Shown piece after piece: positions 25,689 to 35,462 of a stretch of DNA of 64,000 bases (its first letter is position 1; each line of letters starts with the position of its first letter). The notes under the pieces are model-generated. The model was not told the origin of the DNA and ran no database searches. It saw only the letters and a list, made by a program, of their open reading frames with translations. Source of the stretch: Sporosarcina obsidiansis (GTDB taxonomy: Bacteria > Bacillota > Bacilli > Bacillales_A > Planococcaceae); the NCBI RefSeq assembly GCF_009651005.1, contig NZ_WHVW01000002.1, positions 310,001-374,000 on the forward strand, read 5' to 3'. The position numbers and the translations under genes are program-made.

Positions 25689-27839
25689 TTAGTTATTTTG
25701 CAGCTCGAATACAACCTTTTCGATTTCACCCGTAAACTGAAATTCTCCATCATAGTTTGTGCTTACAGGTGACAGGGTGTCTCGACCAACATCGAGCCCT
25801 TCATGTGAGAGCCTAAATGGCAGCGTTTTAGGCATGTCCACCTCACCAATTATCTCATCATTAATGCTGATTAGACCTATTCCGGCATGTGGCTTACTCT
25901 TCTTAAATTCAAAACAAAGCGTAGATGGCCCAATTGGAACTTCAATCGTAGATACTGCTCTATACACTTGGCCGACATAATTGTATTCATAAACCAACAA
26001 GTTATCCTTAATATAAAACGTATAGCCGCTGTTGTGATTTCCATGAGCTACTAGAACTCCATCACAAGATGAATCGGGCCTATCCACTGATACAGTAATT
26101 GTGTAGGACTTGTTATTTATGGCAGGCGCCGCTGCATCCCCCAAGTGAGACATGCCTGGATAATAGGTAAAATGATTACGAGAAGCTACCGATTCTGGAT
26201 TGACGATTGTAAATAACTCAAACGTTCGATCATCAATAGGAAGTACATCGTATTTTTTCGCTTCCGTCCACCATAAGTCTTGAAGCTCACGAAGTTTCTC
26301 CTCGCATTGTTCAGCTAAGTCATTTACCTGTGCAAAATCCTCATTCAAGTTATATAATTCCCACTTATCCTCTTCAAATGGCACGCCTTTTGTATGATAG
26401 GTCACAGCCATCCATCCGTCACGCCAAATGGCTCGATGCCCAAAAGTTTCGAAATACTGAACGCTTCTTTGTGAACGCACTGGAAAATCCTTAAAGGTCT
26501 CCGCCATACTCATTCCATGCAAAGGCATTTGAGCAACTCCTTTATAAGTGTCAGGAGCCTCAATGTCCAATATATCAAAAATCGTAGGCGTAACATCAAT
26601 GACATGATAAAATTCTGAGCATACGGATCCCTTATTCTGGATTCCTTTAGGCCAGTGCATAACAAGTGGAACTCGGATTCCCCCAGAAAATGTATTTTGC
26701 TTATAATACTTAAACGGCGTATTGCTTACTTGCGCCCAGCCTCTAGGATAATTGCAATCTGCATTCGGTCCTCCCATTTCATCTAGACGAGCTAAAAGGT
26801 CCTGCGTAGTTTCTTCAATCCCATTAAAATAAGCTGTATGGTTGATAGAACCCTTGAATCCACCTTCTTGACTGGCACCATTATCAGAAAGTAACACAAC
26901 TAGTGTATTTTCCATCTTTCCGATCGTATCCAAAAATTCTACAAAACGTCCAATCTGTTCATCCGTATGTGTAAGAAAACCGGAATAGACTTCCTGTAAA
27001 CGAGCAAATACGGTTTTCTCATCTTCTGTAAGACTATCCCAAGGCTCTACTCCCGGATTATGCGGGGACAATTCTGTGTCTTCAGGAATAATTCCCAACT
27101 GCCTCTGCCGGACTAAGCGCTCCTCTCTAACCTTGTCCCACCCTTTTGCATAGGACCCTTTGTACATATCGATATACGTTTTAGGTGCCTGGTGCGGGGC
27201 ATGCATTGCGCCAAATGCTAAGTATAGAAAGAACGGCTTTTCTGGCGCCACGGAAACTTGATCTGTAATAAACTGCTTCGCATGATCCACCAAATCTTCA
27301 GACAGGTGATAACCGGGGCCCTTTGGCATATTGATACGATGGTTATCATACATCAAGTCGGGCGCAAACTGATCCGTAGATCCATCCAAAAATCCATAAT
27401 ACCGCTCAAACCCTTTATTTAAAGGCCAGTAATCAAAAGGTCCGGCAGGGTTCAAATGATGCAACGGAGCAAGATGCCATTTTCCAACTGCAAAAGTGCT
27501 ATATCCATTCTCCTTTAGAACTTCCGCTGTTGTTGCTGCGTTAGAATTAATTCTTCCACGTTTATTCGGATATTCTTCCCCAAGATCTGCGTTCGAAATT
27601 AACCCCATACCTATCGAATGGTGATTACGCCCAGTGAGAAGCGATGCCCGAGTAGGAGAACATAGCGGTGTCACATTAAATTTGTTATAGCGGACCCCAT
27701 CTTCAGCTAGACGGTCTATGTTAGGTGTATCAATCTCAGACCCATAGCATCCAAAATCAGAAAACCCTACATCATCTAAAACGATATATACAATGTTAGG
27801 TCTGGTAGCTTTTCTACTAATTGGTTGATTTACATCCAC
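25689..27839 (-). CDS. Cys-type sulfatase, paralogue C (third in operon)
   Basis: Hydrolyses an organic sulfate ester. 716 residues. The alkaline-phosphatase-like sulfatase domain covers about 12-545. Metal ligands are seen in VLDDVGFSD and SDNGAS. The modified cysteine is Cys60 in PLCSPTRASLLTGR, with GKWHL further on. A C-terminal beta-sandwich (about 560-716) contains DGVLVAHGNHNSGYTFYIKD. There is no signal peptide. The layout resembles the Pseudomonas AtsA group of aryl/alkyl sulfatases plus the extra C-terminal domain found in larger bacterial members. It lies directly before the FGE gene. The three paralogues clearly share a recent origin but differ in substrate-facing loops. Confidence 0.93.
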   Translation of the reverse strand: MDVNQPISRKATRPNIVYIVLDDVGFSDFGCYGSEIDTPNIDRLAEDGVRYNKFNVTPLCSPTRASLLTGRNHHSIGMGLISNADLGEEYPNKRGRINSNAATTAEVLKENGYSTFAVGKWHLAPLHHLNPAGPFDYWPLNKGFERYYGFLDGSTDQFAPDLMYDNHRINMPKGPGYHLSEDLVDHAKQFITDQVSVAPEKPFFLYLAFGAMHAPHQAPKTYIDMYKGSYAKGWDKVREERLVRQRQLGIIPEDTELSPHNPGVEPWDSLTEDEKTVFARLQEVYSGFLTHTDEQIGRFVEFLDTIGKMENTLVVLLSDNGASQEGGFKGSINHTAYFNGIEETTQDLLARLDEMGGPNADCNYPRGWAQVSNTPFKYYKQNTFSGGIRVPLVMHWPKGIQNKGSVCSEFYHVIDVTPTIFDILDIEAPDTYKGVAQMPLHGMSMAETFKDFPVRSQRSVQYFETFGHRAIWRDGWMAVTYHTKGVPFEEDKWELYNLNEDFAQVNDLAEQCEEKLRELQDLWWTEAKKYDVLPIDDRTFELFTIVNPESVASRNHFTYYPGMSHLGDAAAPAINNKSYTITVSVDRPDSSCDGVLVAHGNHNSGYTFYIKDNLLVYEYNYVGQVYRAVSTIEVPIGPSTLCFEFKKSKPHAGIGLISINDEIIGEVDMPKTLPFRLSHEGLDVGRDTLSPVSTNYDGEFQFTGEIEKVVFELQNN

Positions 27840-27902
27840 TTGCTTCAGCTCCTACAGTAATTTTGATTAGTTATTAATCATTCCTGATAATTGTTTAGCT
27901 AC

Positions 27903-30086
27903 TTAGTCATTCTGAAGGTCAAACACTACCTTTTCAATCTTCCCCGTAAAGGAGAAATCACCCTTTTTGTGATAGCTTGGACTGATTGGTGACAATCCAT
28001 CACGCCCTACATCAAGTCCTTCAAATGAAATTCGGTAAGGTATTGTTTTAGGCATTTCAATTTCACCCGCTTTTACATCATTGATATAGAGCATGCCAAT
28101 ACCTGCATTAACTCCTGTTTTTTTGAATCGAAAGCTTAATACTGACTTCCCAAGAGGCACTTCAATTTCAGATTTTAACCTGAAGTATGTACCGAAATAA
28201 TTATATTCGTATACAAGGAGTTTATTCTTCACATAGAAGACGTACCCACTACTGTGATTTCCATGGGCTACAAGGACACCCTCATCTCCACTATTTTTCA
28301 TATCTACTGGAACCGTGATTTCGTAAGATCGATTCATAACTGGAGGTGCCGCGAAAGAACCTATATGTGCCATTCCTGGATAATAGACAAACATATTGCG
28401 ATTATTGACTGCTCTTGTGTTTGCTACAGAAGCTAATTCTAAAGTTCTATCGTCAAGGGGTAGCACATCATGTTTTCGAGCTTCATCCCACCACATTTGT
28501 TCCATTTCATGTAATTTTTCTGGATATTGTTGCGCTAAGTCATTGGTTTGTGAAAAATCTTTATCCACATGATAAAGTTCCCATTTATCCTGATCAAATG
28601 GTTCCCCTTTATTATGATAGGTCACACCCATCCAACCATTATGCCAAATCGCTCGATGACCAAATATCTCAAAATACTGTGTGTCCCGCTTAGTAGGCGC
28701 GTTAGGGTTATCAAAAGTCTCTATTAGACTAGCACCATGGATCGGTATCTGAACAACTCCATTATGTGTCTCAGGTACATGGATATCCAACACATCAAAC
28801 ACAGTAGGTGTTAAATCAATAGCATGACAAAACTGCTTACAGATCGCTCCCTTATTTTGGATTCTTTTCGGCCATTGGATAATGAGAGGAACATGAATTC
28901 CCCCAAAATAAGTATTTTGCTTATAATGCTTGAATGGCGTGTTACTGACCTGTGCCCATCCTTTTGGATAATTGCAGTCTGCCTTAGGTCCACCCATTTC
29001 TTCGATGGAATCTAACATATCATCGATACTCTCTTCTATTCTATTGTAATATGTTGACAAGTTCATAGATCCATTGTATCCACCTTCTTGACTAGCACCG
29101 TTATCAGAGAGTAAAACAATCATGGTATCTTCTCTCTTTCCTAAAAAATCCAAAAAATTAAGAAAACGTCCTATCTGTTCATCAGTGTGTGTGAGAAAGC
29201 CTGAATAGGTCTCTTGAAAACGAGTAAATACCTCTTTCTCATTACCTGTGAGGGAATTCCAGGGTTGAACTCCAGGATTACGCGGAGCAAGTTCAGTCGA
29301 ATTCGGGATGATGCCTAAATCTTTTTGACGAATAAACCGCTCCTCTCTAATTATGTCCCAGCCTTTGTCATAATTACCTTTATACTTTTCTATATACGAC
29401 TTGGGAACTTGATGGGGGGCGTGTTGAGCTCCGAATGCCAAATACAGAAAGAACGGCTTTTCAGGCGTGACAGATTCATGATCCGTCATGAATTGAATTG
29501 CATGGTCTACCAAATCCTCGGAAAGATGGTAGTCCTCCCTCCTTGGTGAATCGATACGGTGATTATCGTATACCAAATCTGGAGAATACTGATCCGTAGC
29601 ACCTCCTAAAAAACCATAAAACCGTTCAAATCCTTTTCCTAAAGGCCAATTTTTAAAAGGACCAGCAGAAGAATTCTCATGTAAAGGTGCAAGATGCCAC
29701 TTTCCAACTGCAAAAGTACTATATCCATTATCCTTTAGAACTTCGGCTGTAGTTGCTGCAGCTGGTGTAATGCGTCCTCGCTTATTAGGATGATCCGGCC
29801 CTAAATCGATCGCCGAAAGATGGCCCATACCGATTGAATGATGGTTTCGTCCAGTTAAAAGTGAAGCCCTCGTCGGTGAACAAAGAGGTGTCACGTTAAA
29901 ATTGTTATAACGTAACCCTTGAGTAGACAAGCTGTCAATATATGGTGTCTCTATCTCAGAACCAAAACATCCAAAATCAGAAAAACCTACATCATCTAAA
30001 ACGATATATACAATGTTAGACTTATTCTCTTTATCACTAAAAGTTTGACTTGCTCCTTTTGATTGATTTATACTCACTTTCCTCAA
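27903..30086 (-). CDS. Cys-type sulfatase, paralogue B (second in operon)
   Basis: 727 residues with the same two-domain layout as its neighbours. The formylglycine precursor is Cys69 in PLCSPTRASLLTGR. The active-site GKWHL and SDNGAS motifs are intact. The C-terminal beta-sandwich begins near residue 575 (GVLVAHGNHSSGYVFYVKN). No signal peptide. It starts 19 bases after paralogue A ends, so translation is probably coupled. Nothing suggests inactivation. Substrate unknown. Confidence 0.93.
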   Translation of the reverse strand: MRKVSINQSKGASQTFSDKENKSNIVYIVLDDVGFSDFGCFGSEIETPYIDSLSTQGLRYNNFNVTPLCSPTRASLLTGRNHHSIGMGHLSAIDLGPDHPNKRGRITPAAATTAEVLKDNGYSTFAVGKWHLAPLHENSSAGPFKNWPLGKGFERFYGFLGGATDQYSPDLVYDNHRIDSPRREDYHLSEDLVDHAIQFMTDHESVTPEKPFFLYLAFGAQHAPHQVPKSYIEKYKGNYDKGWDIIREERFIRQKDLGIIPNSTELAPRNPGVQPWNSLTGNEKEVFTRFQETYSGFLTHTDEQIGRFLNFLDFLGKREDTMIVLLSDNGASQEGGYNGSMNLSTYYNRIEESIDDMLDSIEEMGGPKADCNYPKGWAQVSNTPFKHYKQNTYFGGIHVPLIIQWPKRIQNKGAICKQFCHAIDLTPTVFDVLDIHVPETHNGVVQIPIHGASLIETFDNPNAPTKRDTQYFEIFGHRAIWHNGWMGVTYHNKGEPFDQDKWELYHVDKDFSQTNDLAQQYPEKLHEMEQMWWDEARKHDVLPLDDRTLELASVANTRAVNNRNMFVYYPGMAHIGSFAAPPVMNRSYEITVPVDMKNSGDEGVLVAHGNHSSGYVFYVKNKLLVYEYNYFGTYFRLKSEIEVPLGKSVLSFRFKKTGVNAGIGMLYINDVKAGEIEMPKTIPYRISFEGLDVGRDGLSPISPSYHKKGDFSFTGKIEKVVFDLQND

Positions 30087-30105
30087 CTCCTACATATTTA
30101 ATAAT

Positions 30106-32319
30106 TTAACGGTTGAACTTTGCTACTGTCTCGTCACTTATATCATCCCGCAACTCAAATACCACTTTTTCAATTTCTCCTGTAAATGGAAATTCATCCT
30201 GCTGAGAGTACTTTTCGCTTACCTGTGGCAGAGAATCATGCCCTATATCAAGCCCAACAAGAGAGACTATAGGCAACGTCTTCGGCATGAAAACTTCACC
30301 GACTTTCTTATTATCTATATAAAGATGACCGTTTCCTGAATTCGATCCTATCTTAGTGAACTCAAAAGAAAGAATGGAGTGCCCTTCAGGAACATCTATA
30401 CTGGACTCCATTTTATAAACTGTGCCGAGATAGTTATACTCATATATTAAAAGATTATTCTTAATATACAAACAATAACCACTCATCTGGTTTCCATGAG
30501 CTATGAGAACCCCTTCACATGACGTAGATGACCTATTCAAAGGGATTGTAATCGTGTACGACCTACCAAATGTGGGAGGCGTCAATAATGTATGCAAGCG
30601 AGTCATACCTGGATAATATATAAAAATATTGCGGGATTTTATTCCTTCTGGATCATGAAGTTTCGACTTTCCTAATCCCCCTATAATGATAGGTAAGGCT
30701 CCATATTTTTTCGCCTCGCTCCACCATAAGGCTTTAAGCTCGTTTAACTTTTCGGGATACTGATCAGCTAAGTCATGTTTTTCCGAATAATCTTCATCAA
30801 CGTGATAGAGCTCCCATTTATCTTGTTCGAATTCATCTTCGTGTTTATGATAAGTAACAGCCTTCCAACCATCATCCCAAATCGCCCGATTTCCCCAAAT
30901 GAGGTAATATTGAGCCTCCCTCTTTAGCGGAGCCGCACTCCCTTCAAACGTGCTTGCTATGCTGATTCCATGCAAGGGAAGCTGCTCAATCCCTCTGTAA
31001 GATTCGGGCATTTTCATCTGTAAAATGTCGAGTATCGTAGGTGTGACATCGATTGCATGACAATAATCAGTCCGTATAGCTCCCTTATCCTGAATACCTG
31101 CTGGCCAATTAATGATCATCGGTACTCGTGTCCCACCATGATGTGTGTTTTTCTTATAGAGCTTAAATGGTGTATTTCCCGCCTGTGCCCAACCTGACGG
31201 ATAATTACAGTCCGAGCCAATTCCACCTATGTCATCAAGACGTTCCAAAATATCGTTAAAACCCTCCTCGATGCCATTGAAGAACGTGGAAGAACTATTA
31301 ATTCTGCCTATTTCTCCACCTTCCGCGCTGGAGCCGTTATCAGATATTAAAACAACTAATGTATTTTCTTTCTCTCCTATTTTCTGCAAATAATCTAACA
31401 AACGCCCAATTTGCTCATCTGTATGAGTTAAGAATCCTGCAAAAGTTTCCTGAAAACGCTCAAATGCTAGTTTCTCGTTTTTGGTTAATTCATCCCAAGG
31501 CTTCACGTCTGGATTTCTAAAAGGTAATTCCGTTTGATTCGGAATAATTCCTAGTTGCTTCTGACGTAAAAAACGTTCTTTACGTATCTGATCCCACCCC
31601 TTACCATATAAACCTTTATATCGATCGATATACTTTTTGTGAACTTGATGTGGAGAGTGTGTTGCCCCAAAAGCTAAGTAAAGGAAAAATGGCTTGTCTG
31701 GCACAACAGATTTTTGATCAGTTACGAACTGTATTGCATGGTCCACCAAATCCTCGGAAAGATGATAGTCAACCTTTTTCGGTGGTTCAATATGGTGATT
31801 GTCATAGACCAAATCAGGTGTAAACTGATCTGTCTGACCTCCTAGAAAGCCATAAAAACGTTGGAATCCCTTCCCAAGAGGCCAGTTATCAAACGGCCCC
31901 GAAGCTTTCATCTCATGACTAGGGGTTAGATGCCATTTTCCAACAGCATATGTTCCATATCCATTCTCCTTTAGAACTTCTGCTAACGTTGCTGCACTTG
32001 GTGTAATTTGTCCCCTTATAGCCGGATGATTAGGCCCAAGGTCAATCTCAGAAATATGTCCCATGCCTACTGATTGAGGGTTTCTCCCAGTTAATAGTGA
32101 AGCACGTGTGGGTGAACATAAAGGTGAGACGTTAAAATTATTATAACGCAACCCATGATTTGCAAGTTTATCTATATTGGGTGTGGCAATTTCCGATCCG
32201 TAACATCCGAAATTAGAAAATCCCGTATCATCAAAAACGATATATACGATATTCGGTTTAGTACCTCCCCCTTCTGAGGAAGACGCATGTATGCCTTCTG
32301 TCTTATTGGTATTATTCAT
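30106..32319 (-). CDS. Cys-type sulfatase, paralogue A (first in operon)
   Basis: 737 residues. Cys68 in PLCSPTRASLLTGR is the site of formylglycine formation. It differs from its paralogues near the metal site (DDTGFSNFG in place of DDVGFSDFG; SDNGSSAEGG in place of SDNGASQEGG). The changes keep the likely metal-binding Asp pair but could shift specificity. It has a C-terminal beta-sandwich and no signal peptide. The gene starts 7 bases after the MFS carrier gene ends, which links uptake and hydrolysis. Confidence 0.93.
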   Translation of the reverse strand: MNNTNKTEGIHASSSEGGGTKPNIVYIVFDDTGFSNFGCYGSEIATPNIDKLANHGLRYNNFNVSPLCSPTRASLLTGRNPQSVGMGHISEIDLGPNHPAIRGQITPSAATLAEVLKENGYGTYAVGKWHLTPSHEMKASGPFDNWPLGKGFQRFYGFLGGQTDQFTPDLVYDNHHIEPPKKVDYHLSEDLVDHAIQFVTDQKSVVPDKPFFLYLAFGATHSPHQVHKKYIDRYKGLYGKGWDQIRKERFLRQKQLGIIPNQTELPFRNPDVKPWDELTKNEKLAFERFQETFAGFLTHTDEQIGRLLDYLQKIGEKENTLVVLISDNGSSAEGGEIGRINSSSTFFNGIEEGFNDILERLDDIGGIGSDCNYPSGWAQAGNTPFKLYKKNTHHGGTRVPMIINWPAGIQDKGAIRTDYCHAIDVTPTILDILQMKMPESYRGIEQLPLHGISIASTFEGSAAPLKREAQYYLIWGNRAIWDDGWKAVTYHKHEDEFEQDKWELYHVDEDYSEKHDLADQYPEKLNELKALWWSEAKKYGALPIIIGGLGKSKLHDPEGIKSRNIFIYYPGMTRLHTLLTPPTFGRSYTITIPLNRSSTSCEGVLIAHGNQMSGYCLYIKNNLLIYEYNYLGTVYKMESSIDVPEGHSILSFEFTKIGSNSGNGHLYIDNKKVGEVFMPKTLPIVSLVGLDIGHDSLPQVSEKYSQQDEFPFTGEIEKVVFELRDDISDETVAKFNR

Positions 32320-32326
32320 ATCTTAA

Positions 32327-33655
32327 TTAAACCTCCTTTTTAATCAATAGTGCTTCATCGCTTGTGTCTAGCAGATCGGCAGACACATGTAATGGACTTA
32401 ATTCTTTCTTAGGTTGTCGTATTTTCTTCAATAAATCATCAGGTTTTGTAAATATAATGTATAGCACTCCTGCAATACATGCCAAGATAGCAGATAATAG
32501 CATAGCCTGACTAAATCCGCTCGCTAGATCTCTGACATTAGAATCTACTATTTTCCCTATAATTGTTGGTCCAATCATTCCAGCCGTTGTCGCAAATGCA
32601 AGAGCGATCCCTACTAATAATCCTGCCTTTTCAGGAATAATCGTGTTAATCGTATGAGGAGCTAGTGCAACAGGAAGTGTGAAACCAGCACCCATTAAAC
32701 CAATCGTTAGAACTATCCATTTAGAAGAGTTAAGTGCAGGTATAGTAGAAATCATTATACCTGCAATAATAATGGAAATACCCGCAATAAATACCCGTGA
32801 CAAACGTAAATCACGATATTTCGCAAACAAGCGATCCGAAAAAAACGATATAGTAATGATTAGAACCGCTGTGACCAGCCCTGCGCTTGCGATTATGCCT
32901 GCCATTTCAGTTTCTGAAAAACCTTTTACCTTTACAAGATAAATTGGCATAAAAGTTACACTAAAAACTACAAACCAATGATTCATAAAACAAAGTAGAC
33001 AGGTGAAGATATACGTTGGGGATAGGATAACAGGTTTAAGTTCTTTCCATTTCACTTTTCGACGTTCTACTATCGGTTCAGTAGATTTAGCTTTTTCACC
33101 CTTTGGACTATCCTTGGTCAATAAAACCCACAATACAAACCAAATTAGACTCGTAATACCTAAAAAAGCAAAAGCTATCCTCCATCCGAAACTTGCAATG
33201 ATGATCACTAAAACAGGAGCCGACAGTGTTGTTCCAAATTTGTTACCTACTGTAAAAATAGAAGTAGCTAAACCGCGCGATTCTTGAGGAAACCATTTAC
33301 TAATATGGTTTATTGCAACTGCGAAAAACGGACCTTCTCCCAATCCTAATATGACTCGTATTAGGACCAAACCGGCCAATCCCGATACAGCAAGTCCTCC
33401 GATTTGTGCAATACTCCACATTATCGCCATAATCGCTAAAACTTTCTTCGTACCTATTCGGTCTGACCAAGCACTTCCAGCAATAGCTCCGACTGCATAC
33501 AACCAATAGAAACTAGCTCCAACGATTCCCCAAGCTGCGAAAGAGATATCAAACTCTTCCATAATAGGTATTGCCGATAGCCCGGCTATAGCTTTATCCG
33601 AAAAATTAATGATGCCCGCCACACATACAAATGCAAGAACTACCCAACGTTTCAT
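32327..33655 (-). CDS. MFS transporter, anion:cation symporter (ACS)-like, carrier 1
   Basis: 442 residues with 12 predicted membrane segments. INFSDKAIAG in TM1 and SDRIGTKKVLAI between TM2 and TM3 are major facilitator signatures, and LGLGEGPFFAVAINHISKWF is typical of the ACS family that imports organic anions. AGGAGGG lies 5-6 bases before the ATG at 33655; the upstream ATG at 33712 lacks a ribosome site. A cre site lies 60 bases upstream. It is first in the MFS-sulfatase-FGE unit, so it is the likely importer of the intact sulfate ester. Confidence 0.88.
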   Translation of the reverse strand: MKRWVVLAFVCVAGIINFSDKAIAGLSAIPIMEEFDISFAAWGIVGASFYWLYAVGAIAGSAWSDRIGTKKVLAIMAIMWSIAQIGGLAVSGLAGLVLIRVILGLGEGPFFAVAINHISKWFPQESRGLATSIFTVGNKFGTTLSAPVLVIIIASFGWRIAFAFLGITSLIWFVLWVLLTKDSPKGEKAKSTEPIVERRKVKWKELKPVILSPTYIFTCLLCFMNHWFVVFSVTFMPIYLVKVKGFSETEMAGIIASAGLVTAVLIITISFFSDRLFAKYRDLRLSRVFIAGISIIIAGIMISTIPALNSSKWIVLTIGLMGAGFTLPVALAPHTINTIIPEKAGLLVGIALAFATTAGMIGPTIIGKIVDSNVRDLASGFSQAMLLSAILACIAGVLYIIFTKPDDLLKKIRQPKKELSPLHVSADLLDTSDEALLIKKEV

Positions 33656-33714
33656 AGATTCCCTCCTATTTTTCAAAACTGAGATGGAAATGTCATTGAT
33701 CAAGGAAAACACAC

Positions 33715-33728
33715 TGAAAACGCTTTCA
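33715..33728. promoter_or_regulatory. cre site (CcpA operator)
   Basis: TGAAAACGCTTTCA matches the catabolite-responsive element consensus over all 14 bases and is nearly palindromic. It lies 60 bases before the start of carrier 1. Repression of the sulfatase module by preferred sugars is therefore likely. Confidence 0.85.
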
Positions 33729-33780
33729 TTTATTGATTAATAAAAACATTTTTTCACAATGTTTACAACGGCATATTATT

Positions 33781-34605
33781 TTAATTAAACTCAGATCCGC
33801 CACACACATTGAGCGCTTGTCCAGTAATATTTTTGGCCTCTTCAGAAGATAAAAATAAAACTGCGTTTGCTATGTCTTCCGGCGTCTGTTCTCTTTTCAT
33901 AGCTACTCTTTGCTCTACTCGAGCCATAAAAAGCTTCCTGCTTGATATATTCAAATCGACATGAGAAGGATTACGTTCTTTATAAGCTTGGACAATCTCT
34001 TCATTAGCGTAGATTGGTGTATAGATAACTCCTGGACATACAGCATTTACATTAATATTGAATGGTGCCACCTCTTTTGCCAATGCTTGTGTAAAATTGA
34101 TCACTGCAGCTTTCGAAGCAGAGTAATGGGGTAATGTCTCCTGTCCCATTCTACCAGCAATAGAGGCTATATTGATTATTTTACCATATCCTTGATTTTT
34201 AAAGAGGTTATAGACCGCATTGCATCCAAAGAATACACCTCTAACATTCACCTGATACGTCATATCCCAATCAGATGATTGTACATTCGTGAGTGGACTA
34301 CCCATACTTTTTCCTGAAGTTCCTGCATTGTTCACCAAAATATCCACATGGCCAAAAGTTTCCACAGTACTTTTCACCATGGAGGTAACCGATTTTTCAT
34401 CAGTCATATCAGTATATACAAAGATCGCTTCTGCACCCATGTCTGTAATAAGTCGAACTACTTCTCCTCCCTTTTTTTCATCAATATCAGATACTGTAAC
34501 TTTGGCACCTGCCTTGGCAAATTTCAAAGCCATTTCTTTCCCCAATCCACTCGCGCTTCCGGTAATAATTGCTACTTTGTCAAAGAAATCATATTGAATA
34601 TTCAC
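33781..34605 (-). CDS. Short-chain dehydrogenase/reductase (SDR), enzyme 1
   Basis: NAD(P)-dependent alcohol/ketone oxidoreductase, 274 residues. The cofactor motif is TGSASGLGKEM, followed by NNAG, catalytic Tyr/Lys in YSASKAAV and the usual C-terminal GQALNVCGG. AGGAGGT lies about 8 bases before the GTG at 34605, which gives a normal SDR N-terminus (VNIQYDFFDKVAIITG). The frame stays open another 42 codons upstream (a stretch with CIDCDC) but without a ribosome site, so I do not include it. It resembles acetoin/butanediol or 3-oxoacyl SDRs. Confidence 0.88.
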   Translation of the reverse strand: MNIQYDFFDKVAIITGSASGLGKEMALKFAKAGAKVTVSDIDEKKGGEVVRLITDMGAEAIFVYTDMTDEKSVTSMVKSTVETFGHVDILVNNAGTSGKSMGSPLTNVQSSDWDMTYQVNVRGVFFGCNAVYNLFKNQGYGKIINIASIAGRMGQETLPHYSASKAAVINFTQALAKEVAPFNINVNAVCPGVIYTPIYANEEIVQAYKERNPSHVDLNISSRKLFMARVEQRVAMKREQTPEDIANAVLFLSSEEAKNITGQALNVCGGSEFN

Positions 34606-34941
34606 TAATAATACCTCCTGCATTTTTTCAGATATTGTATTTCTCGTATTTTTTTCAAAGCTTGTATTGCTGATAACGAAACAATCACAGTCGATGCATA
34701 CAAATTTTTCAACAGCTTCAACCGTGACCATTTTTATTAAAGTTTTTAATATTAATATATTTTATCTAAAGATTAGGAACCATAAGTAACAAGTAACGCT
34801 TTAACACAACAAAGTATTTTAAACTACAAGTCTTCTATAGTTAAAATACTCAGATAATTATCTAGCGATTCTTTTTTAATCTCTGGTGATTGCACCTATT
34901 GGGATTAATCCCTTTTTATCGTTACTTTTCTTGTGTTTGTA
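34606..34941. other. Intergenic region inside the catabolic island
   Basis: It contains a hairpin at 34813-34850 (AGTATTTTA and TAAAATACT outer arms, with ACTA/TAGT within), which could stop or process the transcript after the VOC gene. The rest is AT-rich and could carry a promoter for SDR 1. Confidence 0.5.
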
Positions 34942-35433
34942 TTAAAGATTCTTCTTTTTGGGAGCAGGTTGCAACAACTCAATTATAAAGTCGTCTGGAT
35001 CTATCAAGAATGCAATTTTAGCACCCTTATTATGGCCTGCTGGCAGCGTTGTAGGACTTTTAGACAGGAAGCGAACTCCTTCAGCTACCATGCGCTGATA
35101 CATATCATCTAGGTTAGAAACCGCAAAACAAACATGAGATGCGCCGATATCCGATACTTGGTATTTCACTTGATCTTTTTCAATTCCCCGATATTCTAAT
35201 AACTCAATGGCAAAATTGGATTCCGGAGATTTTAAATATGCAATTTTCACTTCTGTTATACCATCTACAGAAAATATCTTTGCAGTAATGTTTTCCTCTG
35301 CCTGTTCTCGAGTTATTTCGACAGTTCCTAAGTACTCTAGTCCAAACCACTTACTATAAAATTCGATGGATTTTTCTATATTTGTTACACTGATTCCCAC
35401 ATGATGAGAACCCGTTATTTTTCCCACTGTCAT
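34942..35433 (-). CDS. VOC superfamily protein (glyoxalase/epimerase/dioxygenase-like)
   Basis: 163 residues with two beta-alpha-beta-beta-beta units. The four usual metal ligands are present: His in SHHVGISV, Glu in IELLEY, His in SHVCFAV and Glu in FIIELLQ. This fits a metal-dependent lyase, epimerase or ring-cleaving enzyme, but the exact reaction cannot be told. AAAAGGGG-type ribosome site before the ATG. It lies 29 bases after SDR 2 and so is in the same transcript. Confidence 0.82.
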   Translation of the reverse strand: MTVGKITGSHHVGISVTNIEKSIEFYSKWFGLEYLGTVEITREQAEENITAKIFSVDGITEVKIAYLKSPESNFAIELLEYRGIEKDQVKYQVSDIGASHVCFAVSNLDDMYQRMVAEGVRFLSKSPTTLPAGHNKGAKIAFLIDPDDFIIELLQPAPKKKNL

Positions 35434-35462
35434 TATGAACCCCCCTTTTCCGCTTCTATTTA

